Below, piece after piece: positions 1 to 9,317 of a stretch of 64,000 bases of DNA (position 1 is its first letter; each line of letters starts with the position of its first letter). Origin of the DNA: Timaviella obliquedivisa GSE-PSE-MK23-08B. GTDB lineage: Bacteria; Cyanobacteriota; Cyanobacteriia; Elainellales; Elainellaceae. Position numbers and translations under genes: made by a program. Below the pieces are notes generated by a model. It did not search any database and was not told where the DNA came from. It saw only the letters and a program-made list of their open reading frames with translations. Location of the stretch: assembly GCA_019358855.1 (NCBI GenBank), contig JAHHII010000001.1, positions 434,001 through 498,000 on the forward strand, read 5' to 3'.

Positions 1-2
1 CT

Positions 3-164
3 GAGGCGAAGGCTACCAACGCTGAGCAGCAACGACAAACTAGCGCCTGGAACACTCGCTATCAGTCTAGCTTCTCCAGTTCATCTGATCCTTTGGAGCA
101 AACCTTTAGACGATGGGAAACTGATGCAGAACTAGATGAGCTTAAGCGCAAAATGGGGCGTTAG
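3..164 (+). CDS. C-terminal fragment of an unknown protein (cut by window edge)
   Basis: Only the last 53 codons are present, in the frame that ends in TAG at 162-164. The visible tail is rich in Ser, Gln and charged residues and ends DELKRKMGR. This gives a polar, probably helical or disordered C-terminus. It may belong to a cyanobacterial coiled-coil family, but I cannot assign it from this fragment. The hairpin at 260-292 followed by a T-run probably terminates this gene. Confidence 0.6.
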   Translation, partial: EAKATNAEQQRQTSAWNTRYQSSFSSSSDPLEQTFRRWETDAELDELKRKMGR

Positions 165-245
165 GTGAACCAGAAGATTAGGAAAGACAAACTAACTGAG
201 TAAATCAAACTGGCAAAGTTTAAGATCTCATTAACTTTGCCATTG

Positions 246-297
246 TTTTCCACAGCACCAACCCACTTTTCCACAGACTTTAGTGGGTTTTTCCACA
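246..297 (+). other. Cluster of three DnaA-box-like TTTTCCACA sites
   Basis: Three exact copies of TTTTCCACA lie at 246-254, 267-275 and 289-297, all in the same orientation. They are spaced 21 and 22 bp apart, about two helical turns. TTTTCCACA is the DnaA-box sequence described for cyanobacterial origins. No dnaA or dnaN gene is visible in the window. The second and third boxes overlap the loop and T-run of a terminator-like hairpin, so part of the pattern may instead come from the terminator. Confidence 0.5.
260..292 (+). terminator. Terminator-like hairpin after the partial gene
   Basis: The arms AACCCACT (260-267) and AGTGGGTT (282-289) are perfectly complementary and are followed by a T-run at 288-292. 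The loop is 14 nt and contains one DnaA-box-like site. It fits an intrinsic terminator for the plus-strand gene ending at 164. Confidence 0.55.
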
Positions 298-391
298 GAC
301 CAGGGAAAAGTTAGGTTAAGAATAGGTGTAACTAGAAGACCTGAAAAAACCTATCTCAGGAAAGAATTCGGCTAAATCCATAGGCACAACT

Positions 392-610
392 TTAGTTATC
401 GTCCCAAGATTCAACCGCGAGGAGATCACTAATGGGATCTTGCATTGAAAACTCGAAATCTTCAAGCTCTTTTTTCAAGTGACTCCATTCATCTCCGTAA
501 AGAAGGGCAATTTTCCATAGCCGATCTGTGGGACGGATTACCTTAGAATCTACGAGCGATCGCACTTGACGTTGAAACTTACCCATGGGGTGAGCAACCA
601 TTTGGTTCAT
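392..610 (-). CDS. Small conserved cyanobacterial protein, DUF4327-like
   Basis: A 72-residue acidic protein containing HPMGKFQRQVRSLV and WKIALLYGDEWSHLKKEL, followed by a short acidic C-terminus ending SWDDN. The pattern matches my memory of the DUF4327 family of about 70-residue cyanobacterial proteins of unknown function. It has no signal peptide or membrane segment. The ATG at 608-610 is used; an internal Met at codon 4 is an alternative start. It is divergent from rpsD across a 319-bp gap. Function is unknown. Confidence 0.75.
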   Translation of the reverse strand: MNQMVAHPMGKFQRQVRSLVDSKVIRPTDRLWKIALLYGDEWSHLKKELEDFEFSMQDPISDLLAVESWDDN

Positions 611-929
611 AACAATTAAGGAAATGTAGATTGTGGAACGAATTACTTTTCAAATCGTCTTCTGCATCTTGAAAATCAAGACAGCGCGTATGAGGCTGAT
701 GTCGGCTGAAGTGACAGTGGCAAAACAACGTTTCTGATTAGCTATTCTAGCACAGCAAACTCAAGCGTGCCAGATCAACTAGAGCCAAAACGGCAACTAT
801 TACTGATGCTAATGGGAGATTATTAGAAACAAAATCAAACTAATCAGACAAAAGCGTTTACATTCTTTCACTCTGCGTCGCTAGGTACTAGAATGGTACC
901 TTTGGGCAACTTTACAAAGAGGAATCTAG
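611..929. promoter_or_regulatory. Divergent intergenic region upstream of rpsD
   Basis: This 319-bp stretch has no credible gene. It must hold the promoters of the minus-strand small gene and of rpsD. Just before rpsD there is a clear Shine-Dalgarno AGAGGA (918-923) and a short inverted repeat GGTAC/GTACC (about 884-900). The repeat could be part of an S4 leader structure, but it is too short to claim as a regulatory element. Confidence 0.4.
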
Positions 930-1538
930 ATGTCTCGATATAGAGGTCCCCGCCTCAGAATTGTGCGGCGCTTAGGCGAATTGCCTGGCTTATCCCGCAA
1001 AACTCCGAGACGGGCATACCCACCCGGTCAACATGGTCAAGCTCGTAAGAAGCGTTCTGAGTACGCAGTTCGACTTGAAGAAAAGCAAAAGCTACGGTTT
1101 AACTACGGCGTTACTGAGCGTCAGTTGCTCCGCTACGTTCGTAAGGCTCGTCGTGCAGCAGGTTCTACAGGGCAGGTGTTGCTACAGCTCTTAGAAATGC
1201 GACTCGATAACACGGTGTTTCGGATGGGTATGGGCCCAACGATTCCAGGTGCGCGTCAGTTAGTAAACCATGGTCATGTGACGGTAAACGGCAGAGTTGT
1301 GGACATTGCCAGCTACCAGTGCAGACCCGGCGATGTGATTGGAGTGCGCGATAGCGATCGCTCTCGTCAACTCGTTGAAGCAAACTTGCTCTTCCCTGGA
1401 CTGGCTAACTTACCTAGCCATTTAGAGTTTGACAAAGCCAAGAAAATTGGCAAAGTTAACAGCGTCGTCGAACGCGAATGGATTGCGCTGCAAGTGAACG
1501 AATTGCTGGTCGTTGAGTTTTACTCACGTCAAGCCTAG
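930..1538 (+). CDS. rpsD: 30S ribosomal protein S4
   Basis: A 202-residue primary-binding protein of the small ribosomal subunit that contacts 16S rRNA and nucleates 30S assembly. The N-terminus [16 protein letters not shown] and the segment [21 protein letters not shown] are diagnostic of bacterial and plastid-type S4. The S4 RNA-binding domain follows (about residues 90-155, [11 protein letters not shown] and [15 protein letters not shown]), and the C-terminus is VVEFYSRQA. Length is normal for cyanobacteria. It is monocistronic here, as in many cyanobacteria, rather than in the alpha operon with rpoA. A strong Shine-Dalgarno precedes the ATG and a terminator hairpin follows at 1593-1628. 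Confidence 0.98.
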   Translation: MSRYRGPRLRIVRRLGELPGLSRKTPRRAYPPGQHGQARKKRSEYAVRLEEKQKLRFNYGVTERQLLRYVRKARRAAGSTGQVLLQLLEMRLDNTVFRMGMGPTIPGARQLVNHGHVTVNGRVVDIASYQCRPGDVIGVRDSDRSRQLVEANLLFPGLANLPSHLEFDKAKKIGKVNSVVEREWIALQVNELLVVEFYSRQA

Positions 1539-1592
1539 AGATTGATGGCGACGAACACCGTGCGGCTGTGGTGCGCGATCGAATAGTTTTTT

Positions 1593-1628
1593 CAAGCTCT
1601 CCAAACCTGTCAGTTGGGGAGCTTGTTT
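1593..1628 (+). terminator. Intrinsic terminator of rpsD
   Basis: The arms CAAGCTCTCC (1593-1602) and GGGGAGCTTG (1616-1625) pair over 10 bp with one wobble and are followed directly by TTT. The position is about 55 bp after the rpsD stop. Confidence 0.65.
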
Positions 1629-1702
1629 GGTATTTGGGGAGGTAGTCAAAGTCGCTATAGTGAAAAAGGATATCGCCCAACTCACCGTTTGAGGATTTTG
1701 CG

Positions 1703-2176
1703 ATGAAAGCTCCTATTTCTCTTCCTAAGATCCAAGGGCTATACCAAACTGATTATCTGCAATGGATAGAAGCCACTGTGCAAAAAATTCAGAGCCGAGC
1801 GTATGGGGCTGTGGATTGGGAGAACTTGATTGAGGAAATTGAGGATATGGGGAGGCGAGAACGCCAGAGCTTAGAAAGTAATTTTATTACGATAGTAATT
1901 CATTTGCTCAAGTGGCAATTTCGACCGCAGAAGCGAAGCGGCAGTTGGGAAGGCAGCATTATTGAGCATCGTCGCCGAGTTAACAAGGCGCTGAAAGATT
2001 CTCCTAGCCTTAATCCATATCTTGAAAGCGTTGAGGCTGAATGTTATGAACAAGCTGTTAAGCAAGCTAAAGCTGAGACAGGCTTGCCGTTAGAATCATT
2101 TCCCCTAGATTGCCCTTACAAATTGGCAGATATGCTGAAGGAAGATTTTCTACCCTCAGAGCAAACTTCTCTTTAG
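1703..2176 (+). CDS. DUF29 family protein
   Basis: A 157-residue protein with the typical DUF29 order: an N-terminal YQTDYLQWIEATVQ helix, then DWENLIEEIEDMGRRER, LLKWQFRPQKRSGSWEGSI, an RRRVNKAL helix and a terminal segment with CYEQAVKQAKAETGL and FPLDCPY. DUF29 proteins are very common, often multicopy, in cyanobacteria, and their function is unknown. There is no signal peptide. The stop codon TAG is shared with the left edge of a 150-bp MITE: T and A are the target site and G is the first base of the element. Excising the element would leave TAA at the same place, so the protein is intact. Confidence 0.9.
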   Translation: MKAPISLPKIQGLYQTDYLQWIEATVQKIQSRAYGAVDWENLIEEIEDMGRRERQSLESNFITIVIHLLKWQFRPQKRSGSWEGSIIEHRRRVNKALKDSPSLNPYLESVEAECYEQAVKQAKAETGLPLESFPLDCPYKLADMLKEDFLPSEQTSL

Positions 2177-2325
2177 AGGTTGTCTGAGAAGTCTAAGTTG
2201 CTATCCAATCCGCCCCCTAAATCCCCCAGAATGGGGGACTTTGAAGAAGGCGTGGCTCGGAAGTCCCGCAAAATGGGGGGTTGGGGGGCGAGTGTAAGAA
2301 TCTTTGATACTTCTCAGACATCCTC
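2176..2325. mobile_element. 150-bp MITE, copy 1
   Basis: This non-coding element has imperfect 17-bp terminal inverted repeats: left GAGGTTGTCTGAGAAGT, right end the complement of GAGGATGTCTGAGAAGT. It is flanked by TTA on both sides (2173-2175 and 2326-2328), a 3-bp TNA-type target duplication as seen with some IS5-family elements. The interior has C-rich and G-rich arms (CCCCCTAAATCCCCC and GGGGGTTGGGGGG). A copy of identical length and about 94% identity by eye lies at 47522-47671. No transposase is encoded. Confidence 0.85.
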
Positions 2326-2331
2326 TTAATC

Positions 2332-3384
2332 CTATCCGCCGATCTGCGACATTGTGCGGCTGTAAGATCCGGTGGTTCCAGCGTCTCGCATTTTGTAGTT
2401 GATGTCAGGTTTCGCGGTGAGGAGATCTTGCACTTCCGCTCGAATTTGTAGGAGCGGAACGCCTGACCGCAGAGCCATTTTTAGGTCTAGCTGTCCGGTT
2501 TCGTTGAGGAGGCAGGGGCGCAGCCAGCCATCAGCAGAAAGACGCATTCGGTTACAGCGATCGCAAAAGCATTCCGACATTTGGCTAATAAACCCCAGGG
2601 TGCCCTTGGCTCCTGGAATTTGAAACACATCGGCAGGGCCGTTCCCCGCGACTTGTCCTGCGGTTAAACCCCAGCGCTCCCGGATTTGTTGGCGCAATGC
2701 TTCTGAATCTACCCAACCTTTTTCACCAAATAGTCCTGCATTACCAATGGGCATGAATTCAATGAACCGGATGTGCCACTGGCGATCGAGACTCAGTGCG
2801 GCTAAGTCTAAAACCTCATGATCATTAACGCCAGGAATCACCACCACGTTGAGCTTAAGCGGATCAAATCCAACTCGGTGCGCTGCCTGGATACCGTCCC
2901 AAACTTGCTGCCAACGCGATCGCAAAATGCCTCCAGCGGTCGGTCTTTTACCGACAATGCGATCGAAAGTTTCGGGTTCTAAAGAGTCGAGGCTAATATT
3001 AATGCGGCGTAACCCAGCAGTGTGGAGATCTTGCGCCATGCCCGCTAACAAAAACGCATTGGTCGTCATGGATAAATCTTGGGTTTGAGGTAAAGCCGCG
3101 ATCGCCCGGACAATATCGACCACGCCCGGACGAATCAACGGCTCGCCGCCCGTCAGCCGAAACCGAGTAAACCCAACTGGAATAAAAACTTCTCGCAGCA
3201 GCAATAATAGCTCTGCTTGAGTAAGCAACTCTTGCTTTCTGACAAACTCTAACTCTTCTCCCTCTGGCATACAGTATTGGCACCGAAAGTTGCAGCGATC
3301 GATCAGGCTAATGCGCAGATAATCAACGGCGGGAAGCATTGTAGGATTTACAGAAGAGGTTATGGCAGGGTTCACAACAGTCAT
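2332..3384 (-). CDS. moaA: GTP 3',8-cyclase (molybdenum cofactor step 1)
   Basis: A 350-residue radical SAM enzyme that rearranges GTP to 3',8-cyclo-GTP, the first committed step of molybdenum cofactor synthesis. The N-terminal cluster motif CNFRCQYC (about residues 32-39) is the CxxxCxxC radical SAM signature. [12 protein letters not shown] is the SAM-binding GGEP motif. A second cluster is set by CFCDRC plus a later Cys in WLRPCL. The protein ends in Gly-Gly, which is functionally important in MoaA. No other moa gene is adjacent. The ATG at codon 16 ([11 protein letters not shown]) is an alternative start. The gene ends only a few bases from MITE copy 1. Confidence 0.95.
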   Translation of the reverse strand: MTVVNPAITSSVNPTMLPAVDYLRISLIDRCNFRCQYCMPEGEELEFVRKQELLTQAELLLLLREVFIPVGFTRFRLTGGEPLIRPGVVDIVRAIAALPQTQDLSMTTNAFLLAGMAQDLHTAGLRRINISLDSLEPETFDRIVGKRPTAGGILRSRWQQVWDGIQAAHRVGFDPLKLNVVVIPGVNDHEVLDLAALSLDRQWHIRFIEFMPIGNAGLFGEKGWVDSEALRQQIRERWGLTAGQVAGNGPADVFQIPGAKGTLGFISQMSECFCDRCNRMRLSADGWLRPCLLNETGQLDLKMALRSGVPLLQIRAEVQDLLTAKPDINYKMRDAGTTGSYSRTMSQIGG

Positions 3385-3810
3385 TAAATGTACCCGTCCT
3401 TTAAGATTAGGAACAAGGGGTCAGTCTCCATCCTATCGATAAGATTCAGATTGCTGAAAGGAAAATGAAACGGTTGTCCACCTTTTTGCCCAGGTTTGCT
3501 AATCTAAGTAAAACTCACAAAATCATAGTCTTGTAACTCTGAGCTTAGAATGTCTTTGCTCAACCCCTTTTGGCTTTATCCTTGGATTTTTCCAGAGTTT
3601 GAAGCGTTTTTCTAGGTTTTAAGGCAAGACTTTCTGGTTATTGTCATGCTTAAAGTTGCTTCCTGTGAAACGTCTAAATCATTAGATCCGTTTAACAGTC
3701 TGCTTAATGAAAGCTTAGTTCTATTGTTGAAAGTCAAATCATTTAATACCCCCTTTAATTAATTTCTCAGCTTCTACCTCACACTTTAGGACTTATTGCA
3801 GGATTTAACC
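3385..3810. other. Intergenic region between moaA and guaA
   Basis: About 425 bp with divergent genes on both sides, so promoters for moaA and guaA are expected here. I see no RNA gene, repeat or convincing long reading frame. A 21-codon hydrophobic frame starting at the ATG at 3550 has no good ribosome binding site and is not claimed. The 100 bp before guaA are AT-rich. Confidence 0.4.
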
Positions 3811-5418
3811 GTGACCCTTCAAACTGAACAACCTCCTCAGGTGACATCTGTAAACCAGATCGATCGCCAGATGGTCGCTATTTTGGACTTCGGCTCCCAA
3901 TATTCTGAGCTGATCGCCCGTCGCATTCGAGAAACCCAGGTCTACTCTGAGGTGCTGTCTTACCGTACTACTGCTGAACAGCTTAAGCAACTGAACCTCA
4001 AGGGCATTATTCTTTCGGGAGGGCCCAGTTCTGTGTACGACGAAGGAGCGCCCCAGTGCGATCCAGAAATTTGGGACTTGGGCATCCCTGTTTTGGGAGT
4101 GTGCTATGGAATGCAGCTAATGGTGCAGCAGCTAGGGGGCGGCGTTGAACGGGCAAGCCGAGCGGAGTATGGCAAGGCATTTTTGCATATCGACGACCCC
4201 ACTGATTTGCTGACTAATGTAGACGATGGCACGACGATGTGGATGAGTCATGGCGACTCGGTCACTCATTTACCAGATGGCTTTGAACTGCTGGCACATA
4301 CCGATAATACTTCCTGTGCCGCGATCGCCAATCACGATCGCAAGCTTTATGGTGTGCAGTTCCACCCCGAAGTGGTGCATTCCTTGGGCGGCATGGCGCT
4401 GATTCGCAACTTTGTTTACCATATCTGCATTTGTGACCCCACCTGGACGACTGCTGCCTTTGTCGAAAATGCAGTTCGAGAAATTCGTGCCAAAGTGGGC
4501 GACAAGCGTGTACTGCTGGCACTGTCGGGTGGGGTTGATTCATCCACGCTAGCGTTCTTGCTGCATCGGGCGATCGGCGACCAGCTTACCTGTATGTTCA
4601 TTGATCAGGGTTTTATGCGGAAGCTAGAGCCAGAGAGATTAGTCAAGTTGTTCCATGAGCAATTTCACATTGATGTGCAGTATGTTCATGCCCGTGAGCG
4701 CTTTTTAGCCGCGATCGCTGGAGTCACTGACCCTGAAGAAAAACGGAAGCGGATTGGTCACGAATTTATCCAGGTGTTTGAGGCAGAATCTAAGCGGCTG
4801 GGGCCTTTTGATTACTTAGCACAGGGGACGCTGTATCCCGACGTGATTGAATCTGCTGATACCAACGTCGATCCTAAAACGGGCGAACGGGTTGCTGTCA
4901 AAATCAAGAGCCATCACAATGTCGGCGGCTTGCCCAAAGACTTACGCTTTAAGCTTGTGGAGCCTTTACGGAAACTGTTTAAAGACGAAGTGCGGAAGGT
5001 AGGGCGATCGATCGGCTTGCCCGAAGAAATTGTCAACCGTCATCCTTTCCCTGGGCCCGGATTAGCCATTCGGATTTTGGGAGAAGTGACCAACGAACGC
5101 CTGGATATTTTGCGCGATGCCGATTTGATTGTGCGGCAAGAAATTAACCGCAGCGGCTTGTACCACGAAGTATGGCAGGCGTTTGCGGTATTGCTACCCG
5201 TTCGTAGCGTTGGCGTAATGGGAGATCAGCGAACTTATGCTTATCCAATTGTGCTACGCATCGTCTCTAGTGAAGACGGCATGACAGCAGACTGGTCCAG
5301 GGTTCCCTACGATTTGTTAGAGGTTATCTCCAATCGAATTGTTAACGAAGTGCGAGGCGTTAACCGAGTCGTGTACGATATCACCTCAAAACCGCCTGGA
5401 ACGATTGAGTGGGAGTAG
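3811..5418 (+). CDS. guaA: GMP synthase (glutamine-hydrolysing)
   Basis: Converts XMP to GMP using ATP and glutamine in the cytoplasm. The N-terminal class I glutamine amidotransferase domain shows the nucleophile in [10 protein letters not shown] and the catalytic HPE in [11 protein letters not shown]. The ATP pyrophosphatase domain has the PP-loop [10 protein letters not shown]. The C-terminal dimerization domain ends with the family signature [10 protein letters not shown] place the start at GTG 3811 (535 residues), which has an AGG about 8 bases upstream and gives the usual short tail before [14 protein letters not shown] at 3796 is also possible. A convergent terminator hairpin follows at 5467-5504. 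Confidence 0.97.
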   Translation: MTLQTEQPPQVTSVNQIDRQMVAILDFGSQYSELIARRIRETQVYSEVLSYRTTAEQLKQLNLKGIILSGGPSSVYDEGAPQCDPEIWDLGIPVLGVCYGMQLMVQQLGGGVERASRAEYGKAFLHIDDPTDLLTNVDDGTTMWMSHGDSVTHLPDGFELLAHTDNTSCAAIANHDRKLYGVQFHPEVVHSLGGMALIRNFVYHICICDPTWTTAAFVENAVREIRAKVGDKRVLLALSGGVDSSTLAFLLHRAIGDQLTCMFIDQGFMRKLEPERLVKLFHEQFHIDVQYVHARERFLAAIAGVTDPEEKRKRIGHEFIQVFEAESKRLGPFDYLAQGTLYPDVIESADTNVDPKTGERVAVKIKSHHNVGGLPKDLRFKLVEPLRKLFKDEVRKVGRSIGLPEEIVNRHPFPGPGLAIRILGEVTNERLDILRDADLIVRQEINRSGLYHEVWQAFAVLLPVRSVGVMGDQRTYAYPIVLRIVSSEDGMTADWSRVPYDLLEVISNRIVNEVRGVNRVVYDITSKPPGTIEWE

Positions 5419-5466
5419 TTCTAAGCTTGAAACCTTGTCTAGCATTGTCCACAAAAATACAATCTC

Positions 5467-5504
5467 CCTCAAAGCCTCTCTCCTGAAGGAAAGGGGCTTT
5501 GAGG
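5467..5504. terminator. Convergent terminator hairpin between guaA and the PP2C gene
   Basis: The arms CCTCAAAGCC (5467-5476) and GGCTTTGAGG (5495-5504) are perfectly complementary. An inner TCCT/AGGA pair extends the structure. It lies between two convergent genes and can serve both. T-runs are weak on both sides. Confidence 0.55.
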
Positions 5505-5534
5505 CTTCGCATCCCTAGGTAAACACTCGGTCAC

Positions 5535-7406
5535 TTAAACATCGGCTGATTGCAAGGGTTGGCTTACACTAGACGCAAACCGCAGACGAATGACGATCGC
5601 CGTAATATTGTCATGTCCATTATGCTGATTAGCTAGCTCAATTAAATGGCTGACCCCGATATCTAAACTCATTTGCCCTGACAGCAATGGGGTCAAGTGG
5701 CTTTCCCAATAGATTTCTAGCAAATCATTGTCGGTCAGACCATCTGAACAAAGCAACAGCAGCATATCTTCGTTGAGTTCCAGAAAGCTGATAGCGGGTT
5801 TAATGCCGTTCTCATCCCGTGGGCCAAGCGCCTGGGTAAGCTGGTAGGCATCGGGACGGGCATAGGCGATCGCCTCTTGCACGCCCCGCTGAATTTCCCG
5901 CTGCCCCACTTCATGATCCACGGTAATTTGTTCTAGTCCATTTCGGCTGCTGAAACGGTAGATGCGACTGTCGCCCACGTGGGCGATTGCGAGTTGGTTG
6001 TCTTGCAACAATGCCATTGCCAGAGTAGTCCCCATCCGACCGCTGCCAGAACTAGCACGCTCTTGGTTAAGATCAAAAATGGCACGATTTGCCTGACCAA
6101 TAGCTTCTTGAATTTGCTCTTCGCTAGGCAACTGGTCTTGCCAATTTTCGGCAAAGTAGGTTTTTAGCGTTTCTACCGCCAGCGCACTAGCGACTTCGCC
6201 ACCTGCATGACCGCCCATGCCATCGCAAAGAATGTAAAGTCCCTGAATTTGCAGGGTTTTGCCTTGGGGACTTTCAGTTTTTTTAACGTCTGATTGCAGG
6301 CTGAAGCAGTCCTCGTTGTGGCTGCGTTGACTGCCAATGTTAGTGGCTCCGGCATCTTCAAAGCCCACGAGTTGAAGAGCCAGCGCGACAGGAGAATAAT
6401 CGGAAACACTACGGGTTAGTTCTTGACTATCATCTAGGTCTTCATCCCAGTCGGGAAGCGTGTCCAAGTTGACGAGGGATGGAAGGATGGGTGGCTCTGG
6501 GCTGGGTGCGTCAGAATCGTTGACTGCCTCTTTGATGACTGTGAGACGCGATCGCAGTTCTGTAATAGATGTTACAGAGCCAGACTGTACATCATGAAAC
6601 ATCTGGGCTATGTCGCCCCGCTGAGTCCGTTGAGATTGAGAAAACAAGGTCTGCCAGGTTTCGCCCAAGTCTGTTAGTTCAGCAGGCTGAGCGGCATCAT
6701 CTTCATAGAGGCGTTGCAGGCACAGAAGCCCGTTGTCGTCGATCCTAAGGTTATCTAGCACTTGAAGGCTGGTACCACAGTTTTGAGGCTGGAGGGCAAC
6801 CCAAAGTTCGATCATTTCATCCAGCCAATCAATAATTTCGACTAACAAGGCTTGTCCACCCCATACAGAGAGAAGGGAGGGGAAGTGCGATCGCTCTTCA
6901 AGCAGCACCACGCTAAGTCCCTCTTGCTCCCAAGCATCATGAATTTTGGGCAGTGATAGAAAAGGATATTGTTTTTGAAGTTTTAAGTAAGGCTGAGCGG
7001 CGGCGGGAATTGCTTGGGTTTGTTCGGGCGGGGAAGTACTACTAGAACTAATTTGTTGGCGGTAGAGATCGTCTAAAAGAGAAGGCTGGAGAGGCTTGCA
7101 ATCAATGACGACGGTTTCAATTAGGGCGGTAGAGTCGGTGATGGGTAAATCGGCAGTCAGTTGGTAACGCTGTTGATTATCAAGAAATTGTTGGGCAGCC
7201 AGCCGACTCACTGATCCTGACAGAAGGGCGTGTCGGCGAACAGTCGTAGGACTAGGTACAGAAGTAATATCCAGATCTTCTGAGTCAGGATGGGAATTAG
7301 GTAAGAGGCTGTTGGGTAAGAGATCCTTGACCAAAGCTCCTCCACACTTTTGACAAAACCGATTCTTATCCGGGTTTATGGACTGACAGTGGGGACAAGC
7401 CTGCAT
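5535..7406 (-). CDS. PP2C-type Ser/Thr protein phosphatase with N-terminal zinc ribbon
   Basis: A 623-residue protein. Residues 1-22 form a zinc ribbon (CPHCQSINPDKNRFCQKCGG). The middle 300 residues are poorly conserved and may form a degenerate kinase-like or regulatory domain. The last 260 residues are a PP2C metal-dependent phosphatase: GATNIGSQRSHNEDCF, LCDGMGGHAGGEVAS, GTTLAMALL, AHVGDSRIYRF, and LLCSDGLTDN supply the metal-binding aspartates. There are no membrane segments. It is divergent from folP. Such zinc-ribbon phosphatases with large N-terminal regions are typical of cyanobacteria; the substrate is unknown. Confidence 0.9.
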   Translation of the reverse strand: MQACPHCQSINPDKNRFCQKCGGALVKDLLPNSLLPNSHPDSEDLDITSVPSPTTVRRHALLSGSVSRLAAQQFLDNQQRYQLTADLPITDSTALIETVVIDCKPLQPSLLDDLYRQQISSSSTSPPEQTQAIPAAAQPYLKLQKQYPFLSLPKIHDAWEQEGLSVVLLEERSHFPSLLSVWGGQALLVEIIDWLDEMIELWVALQPQNCGTSLQVLDNLRIDDNGLLCLQRLYEDDAAQPAELTDLGETWQTLFSQSQRTQRGDIAQMFHDVQSGSVTSITELRSRLTVIKEAVNDSDAPSPEPPILPSLVNLDTLPDWDEDLDDSQELTRSVSDYSPVALALQLVGFEDAGATNIGSQRSHNEDCFSLQSDVKKTESPQGKTLQIQGLYILCDGMGGHAGGEVASALAVETLKTYFAENWQDQLPSEEQIQEAIGQANRAIFDLNQERASSGSGRMGTTLAMALLQDNQLAIAHVGDSRIYRFSSRNGLEQITVDHEVGQREIQRGVQEAIAYARPDAYQLTQALGPRDENGIKPAISFLELNEDMLLLLCSDGLTDNDLLEIYWESHLTPLLSGQMSLDIGVSHLIELANQHNGHDNITAIVIRLRFASSVSQPLQSADV

Positions 7407-7608
7407 TTGAAAAAATCCTCGACTCCGGACAGATGACCTCTAAGGCTTTTAATCTTACCGCTTAGCTTCTTCTGATGCTATGAGTTTAGAAGGTCGATTT
7501 AACGCCTTGAAGCAGCTTAATTTGCGAGCCTAATCAGTTCTCTCAGGGTACCCCAGATTATTCAGCAGCGACCAAGCAGAGTTTTATTTTGCAGGAAAGT
7601 AGAGCATT

Positions 7609-8460
7609 ATGCCTAATTTTGTAGAATGGATGGTCAGAAATCAGGTTTTTGCTTGGGGAAGGCAAACTTATTTAATGGGGATTTTGAATGTAACGCCGGA
7701 TAGCTTTAGTGATGGCGGGCAATTTGACACCTTAGATGCGGCGATCGCCCAAGCGCATCATCTGATTGAATCGGGGGCACACGTTTTAGATGTAGGCGGA
7801 CAGTCAACCCGACCCCAAGCCGAAGAGATTTCTCTAGATGCTGAGCTAGAACGGGTGGTGCCTGTGATTCAGGCACTGCGAGAGAGCGGAATTAATGCGC
7901 CCATTTCGGTGGATACGACGAAGGCGGCAGTGGCACGGGCAGCCGTGGCAGCAGGGGCAGATTGGGTGAATGATATCTCTGGAGCACTCGTTGACCCTGA
8001 AATGCTAGGCGCGATCGCTGAGCTAAATATTCCGGTTGTGCTGATGCATATGCGAGGAACGCCTCAGACGATGCAACGATTAACGGAATATCAAGATTTG
8101 ATCGGAGAGATTTACGAGTTTTTGGCACGTCGAGTGGAAGCAGCGATCGCTCTAGGCATTCCTTCGCGTCATATCATGCTCGACCCAGGAATCGGCTTTG
8201 CCAAGAACTATAGTCAAAACCTAGAAATTCTGCGGCAACTCTCTAAGCTGCGATCGCTAGGGTTTCCTTTGCTAGTAGGCACTTCCCGCAAAAGTTTTAT
8301 TGGACACATTTTGAACCAGCCCAACGCCCAAGAACGAGTATGGGGAACAGCAGCAACTTGCTGTGCAGCGATCGCTCAAGGTGGCGATGTACTACGGGTT
8401 CATGATGTTAAAGAGATGAGAGATGTGTGTTTGGTTGCCGATGCCATTTGGCGGCACTAG
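7609..8460 (+). CDS. folP: Dihydropteroate synthase
   Basis: A 283-residue TIM-barrel enzyme of folate synthesis that condenses p-aminobenzoate with hydroxymethyldihydropterin pyrophosphate. Visible signatures: LMGILNVTPDSFSDGG, GGQSTRPQAEEIS, PISVDTTKAAVA, WVNDISG, VLMHMRGTPQTMQ, LDPGIGFAK and VGTSRKSFIG. The C-terminal RVHDVKEM is also conserved. Length is normal. The ATG at 7609 follows an AGGAAAG about 12 bases upstream. Its stop overlaps tail to tail by 4 bp with the stomatin-family gene on the opposite strand. Confidence 0.97.
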   Translation: MPNFVEWMVRNQVFAWGRQTYLMGILNVTPDSFSDGGQFDTLDAAIAQAHHLIESGAHVLDVGGQSTRPQAEEISLDAELERVVPVIQALRESGINAPISVDTTKAAVARAAVAAGADWVNDISGALVDPEMLGAIAELNIPVVLMHMRGTPQTMQRLTEYQDLIGEIYEFLARRVEAAIALGIPSRHIMLDPGIGFAKNYSQNLEILRQLSKLRSLGFPLLVGTSRKSFIGHILNQPNAQERVWGTAATCCAAIAQGGDVLRVHDVKEMRDVCLVADAIWRH

Positions 8461-9317
8461 TTACCATTTCCACTATGACCGCCTTCTAACGTATTCCGCC
8501 CCGAACTACCTTCAGATTGAATGAGTTCTGTTATGCCTTCAGTCAAGGCTTTAGGATCCATGAAAACAATTTTAGAGTTGTTGCTTTCGCCTAACTTGAG
8601 GCTGGCATCAACGTAATTTTGGGCAACAAGGTACTGGAGGATGTGCTGGCTATCGGGGTTGTTACGAAGGGCTTCGGCAATGCGTTGAACTGATCCGGCG
8701 ATCGCCTCAGCTTCCTCCATGGCGGCTTTTTTCTTTCCGGCGGCTTGCGTCTCTAGGGCAATGCGCTCACTTTTTGCCGATCGTTCTTTTTCCAACGCCA
8801 GCTTGATACTTTCAGGAGCTTCAATATCTTGAATTTCGACCCGAGTAATTTTTACGCCCCAAGGTTCAGTGGCTTCATCCAGGTTTGCTGCTAGCTCCCG
8901 GATAATTTTGTTTCTAGAAGAATTCGTTTCTTGTAGATCCATCATGCCGATGACAGACCGCAATGTCGTCACGACTAAATTACTAATCGCGTCTTCAATG
9001 TCTTGAATTTCGTAGTAAGCCTGCTGCAATTCTAGAATCTTCCAAAAAATAACCGCATCCACTTTGACTCGAATATTGTCTTGGGTGGTGGCATCGTTGG
9101 GAGGAATGTCAAGGATGCGCTCTTTAACTGAGCCTTCTGTAACCACTTCATCAATAAATGGAATAATCCCAAAGTTAAGCCCTGGCTTAAGCTTGCGGTG
9201 ATACCGCCCCAAACGCTCTACTAAAGCCTCGTTGCCTTCATTAATTCGTCTAGTTGACCCAACTGTTGCTCCCAGAATGGTCAAAATGGCAGCAAATGTC
9301 CAAACAAGTGAACCCAT
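8457..9317 (-). CDS. SPFH/Band 7 (stomatin-like) membrane protein
   Basis: A 286-residue stomatin/prohibitin-family protein. A single N-terminal membrane segment (residues 1-20) is followed by the SPFH domain: EGNEALVERLGRYHRKLKPG, DIPPNDATTQDNIRVKVDAV, LRSVIGMMDLQE, WGVKITRVEIQDI. Next is a coiled-coil with KKKAAMEEAEAIAG and a C-terminal oligomerization tail. It resembles the stomatin homologue of Synechocystis (slr1128 type). The gene upstream on the same strand encodes an NfeD protein, the usual partner of this subgroup. The pair is thought to organize membrane microdomains and quality control. Confidence 0.92.
   Translation of the reverse strand: MGSLVWTFAAILTILGATVGSTRRINEGNEALVERLGRYHRKLKPGLNFGIIPFIDEVVTEGSVKERILDIPPNDATTQDNIRVKVDAVIFWKILELQQAYYEIQDIEDAISNLVVTTLRSVIGMMDLQETNSSRNKIIRELAANLDEATEPWGVKITRVEIQDIEAPESIKLALEKERSAKSERIALETQAAGKKKAAMEEAEAIAGSVQRIAEALRNNPDSQHILQYLVAQNYVDASLKLGESNNSKIVFMDPKALTEGITELIQSEGSSGRNTLEGGHSGNGN

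Noticed and set aside
1165..1383. Minus-strand frame inside rpsD
   Set aside because: Shadow of a highly conserved ribosomal gene, without a ribosome site or family match.
3550..3615. A 21-codon hydrophobic frame (SLLNPFWLYPWIFPEF) between moaA and guaA
   Set aside because: No Shine-Dalgarno, no match to any small photosystem or cytochrome subunit I know. Chance frame in an AT-rich gap.
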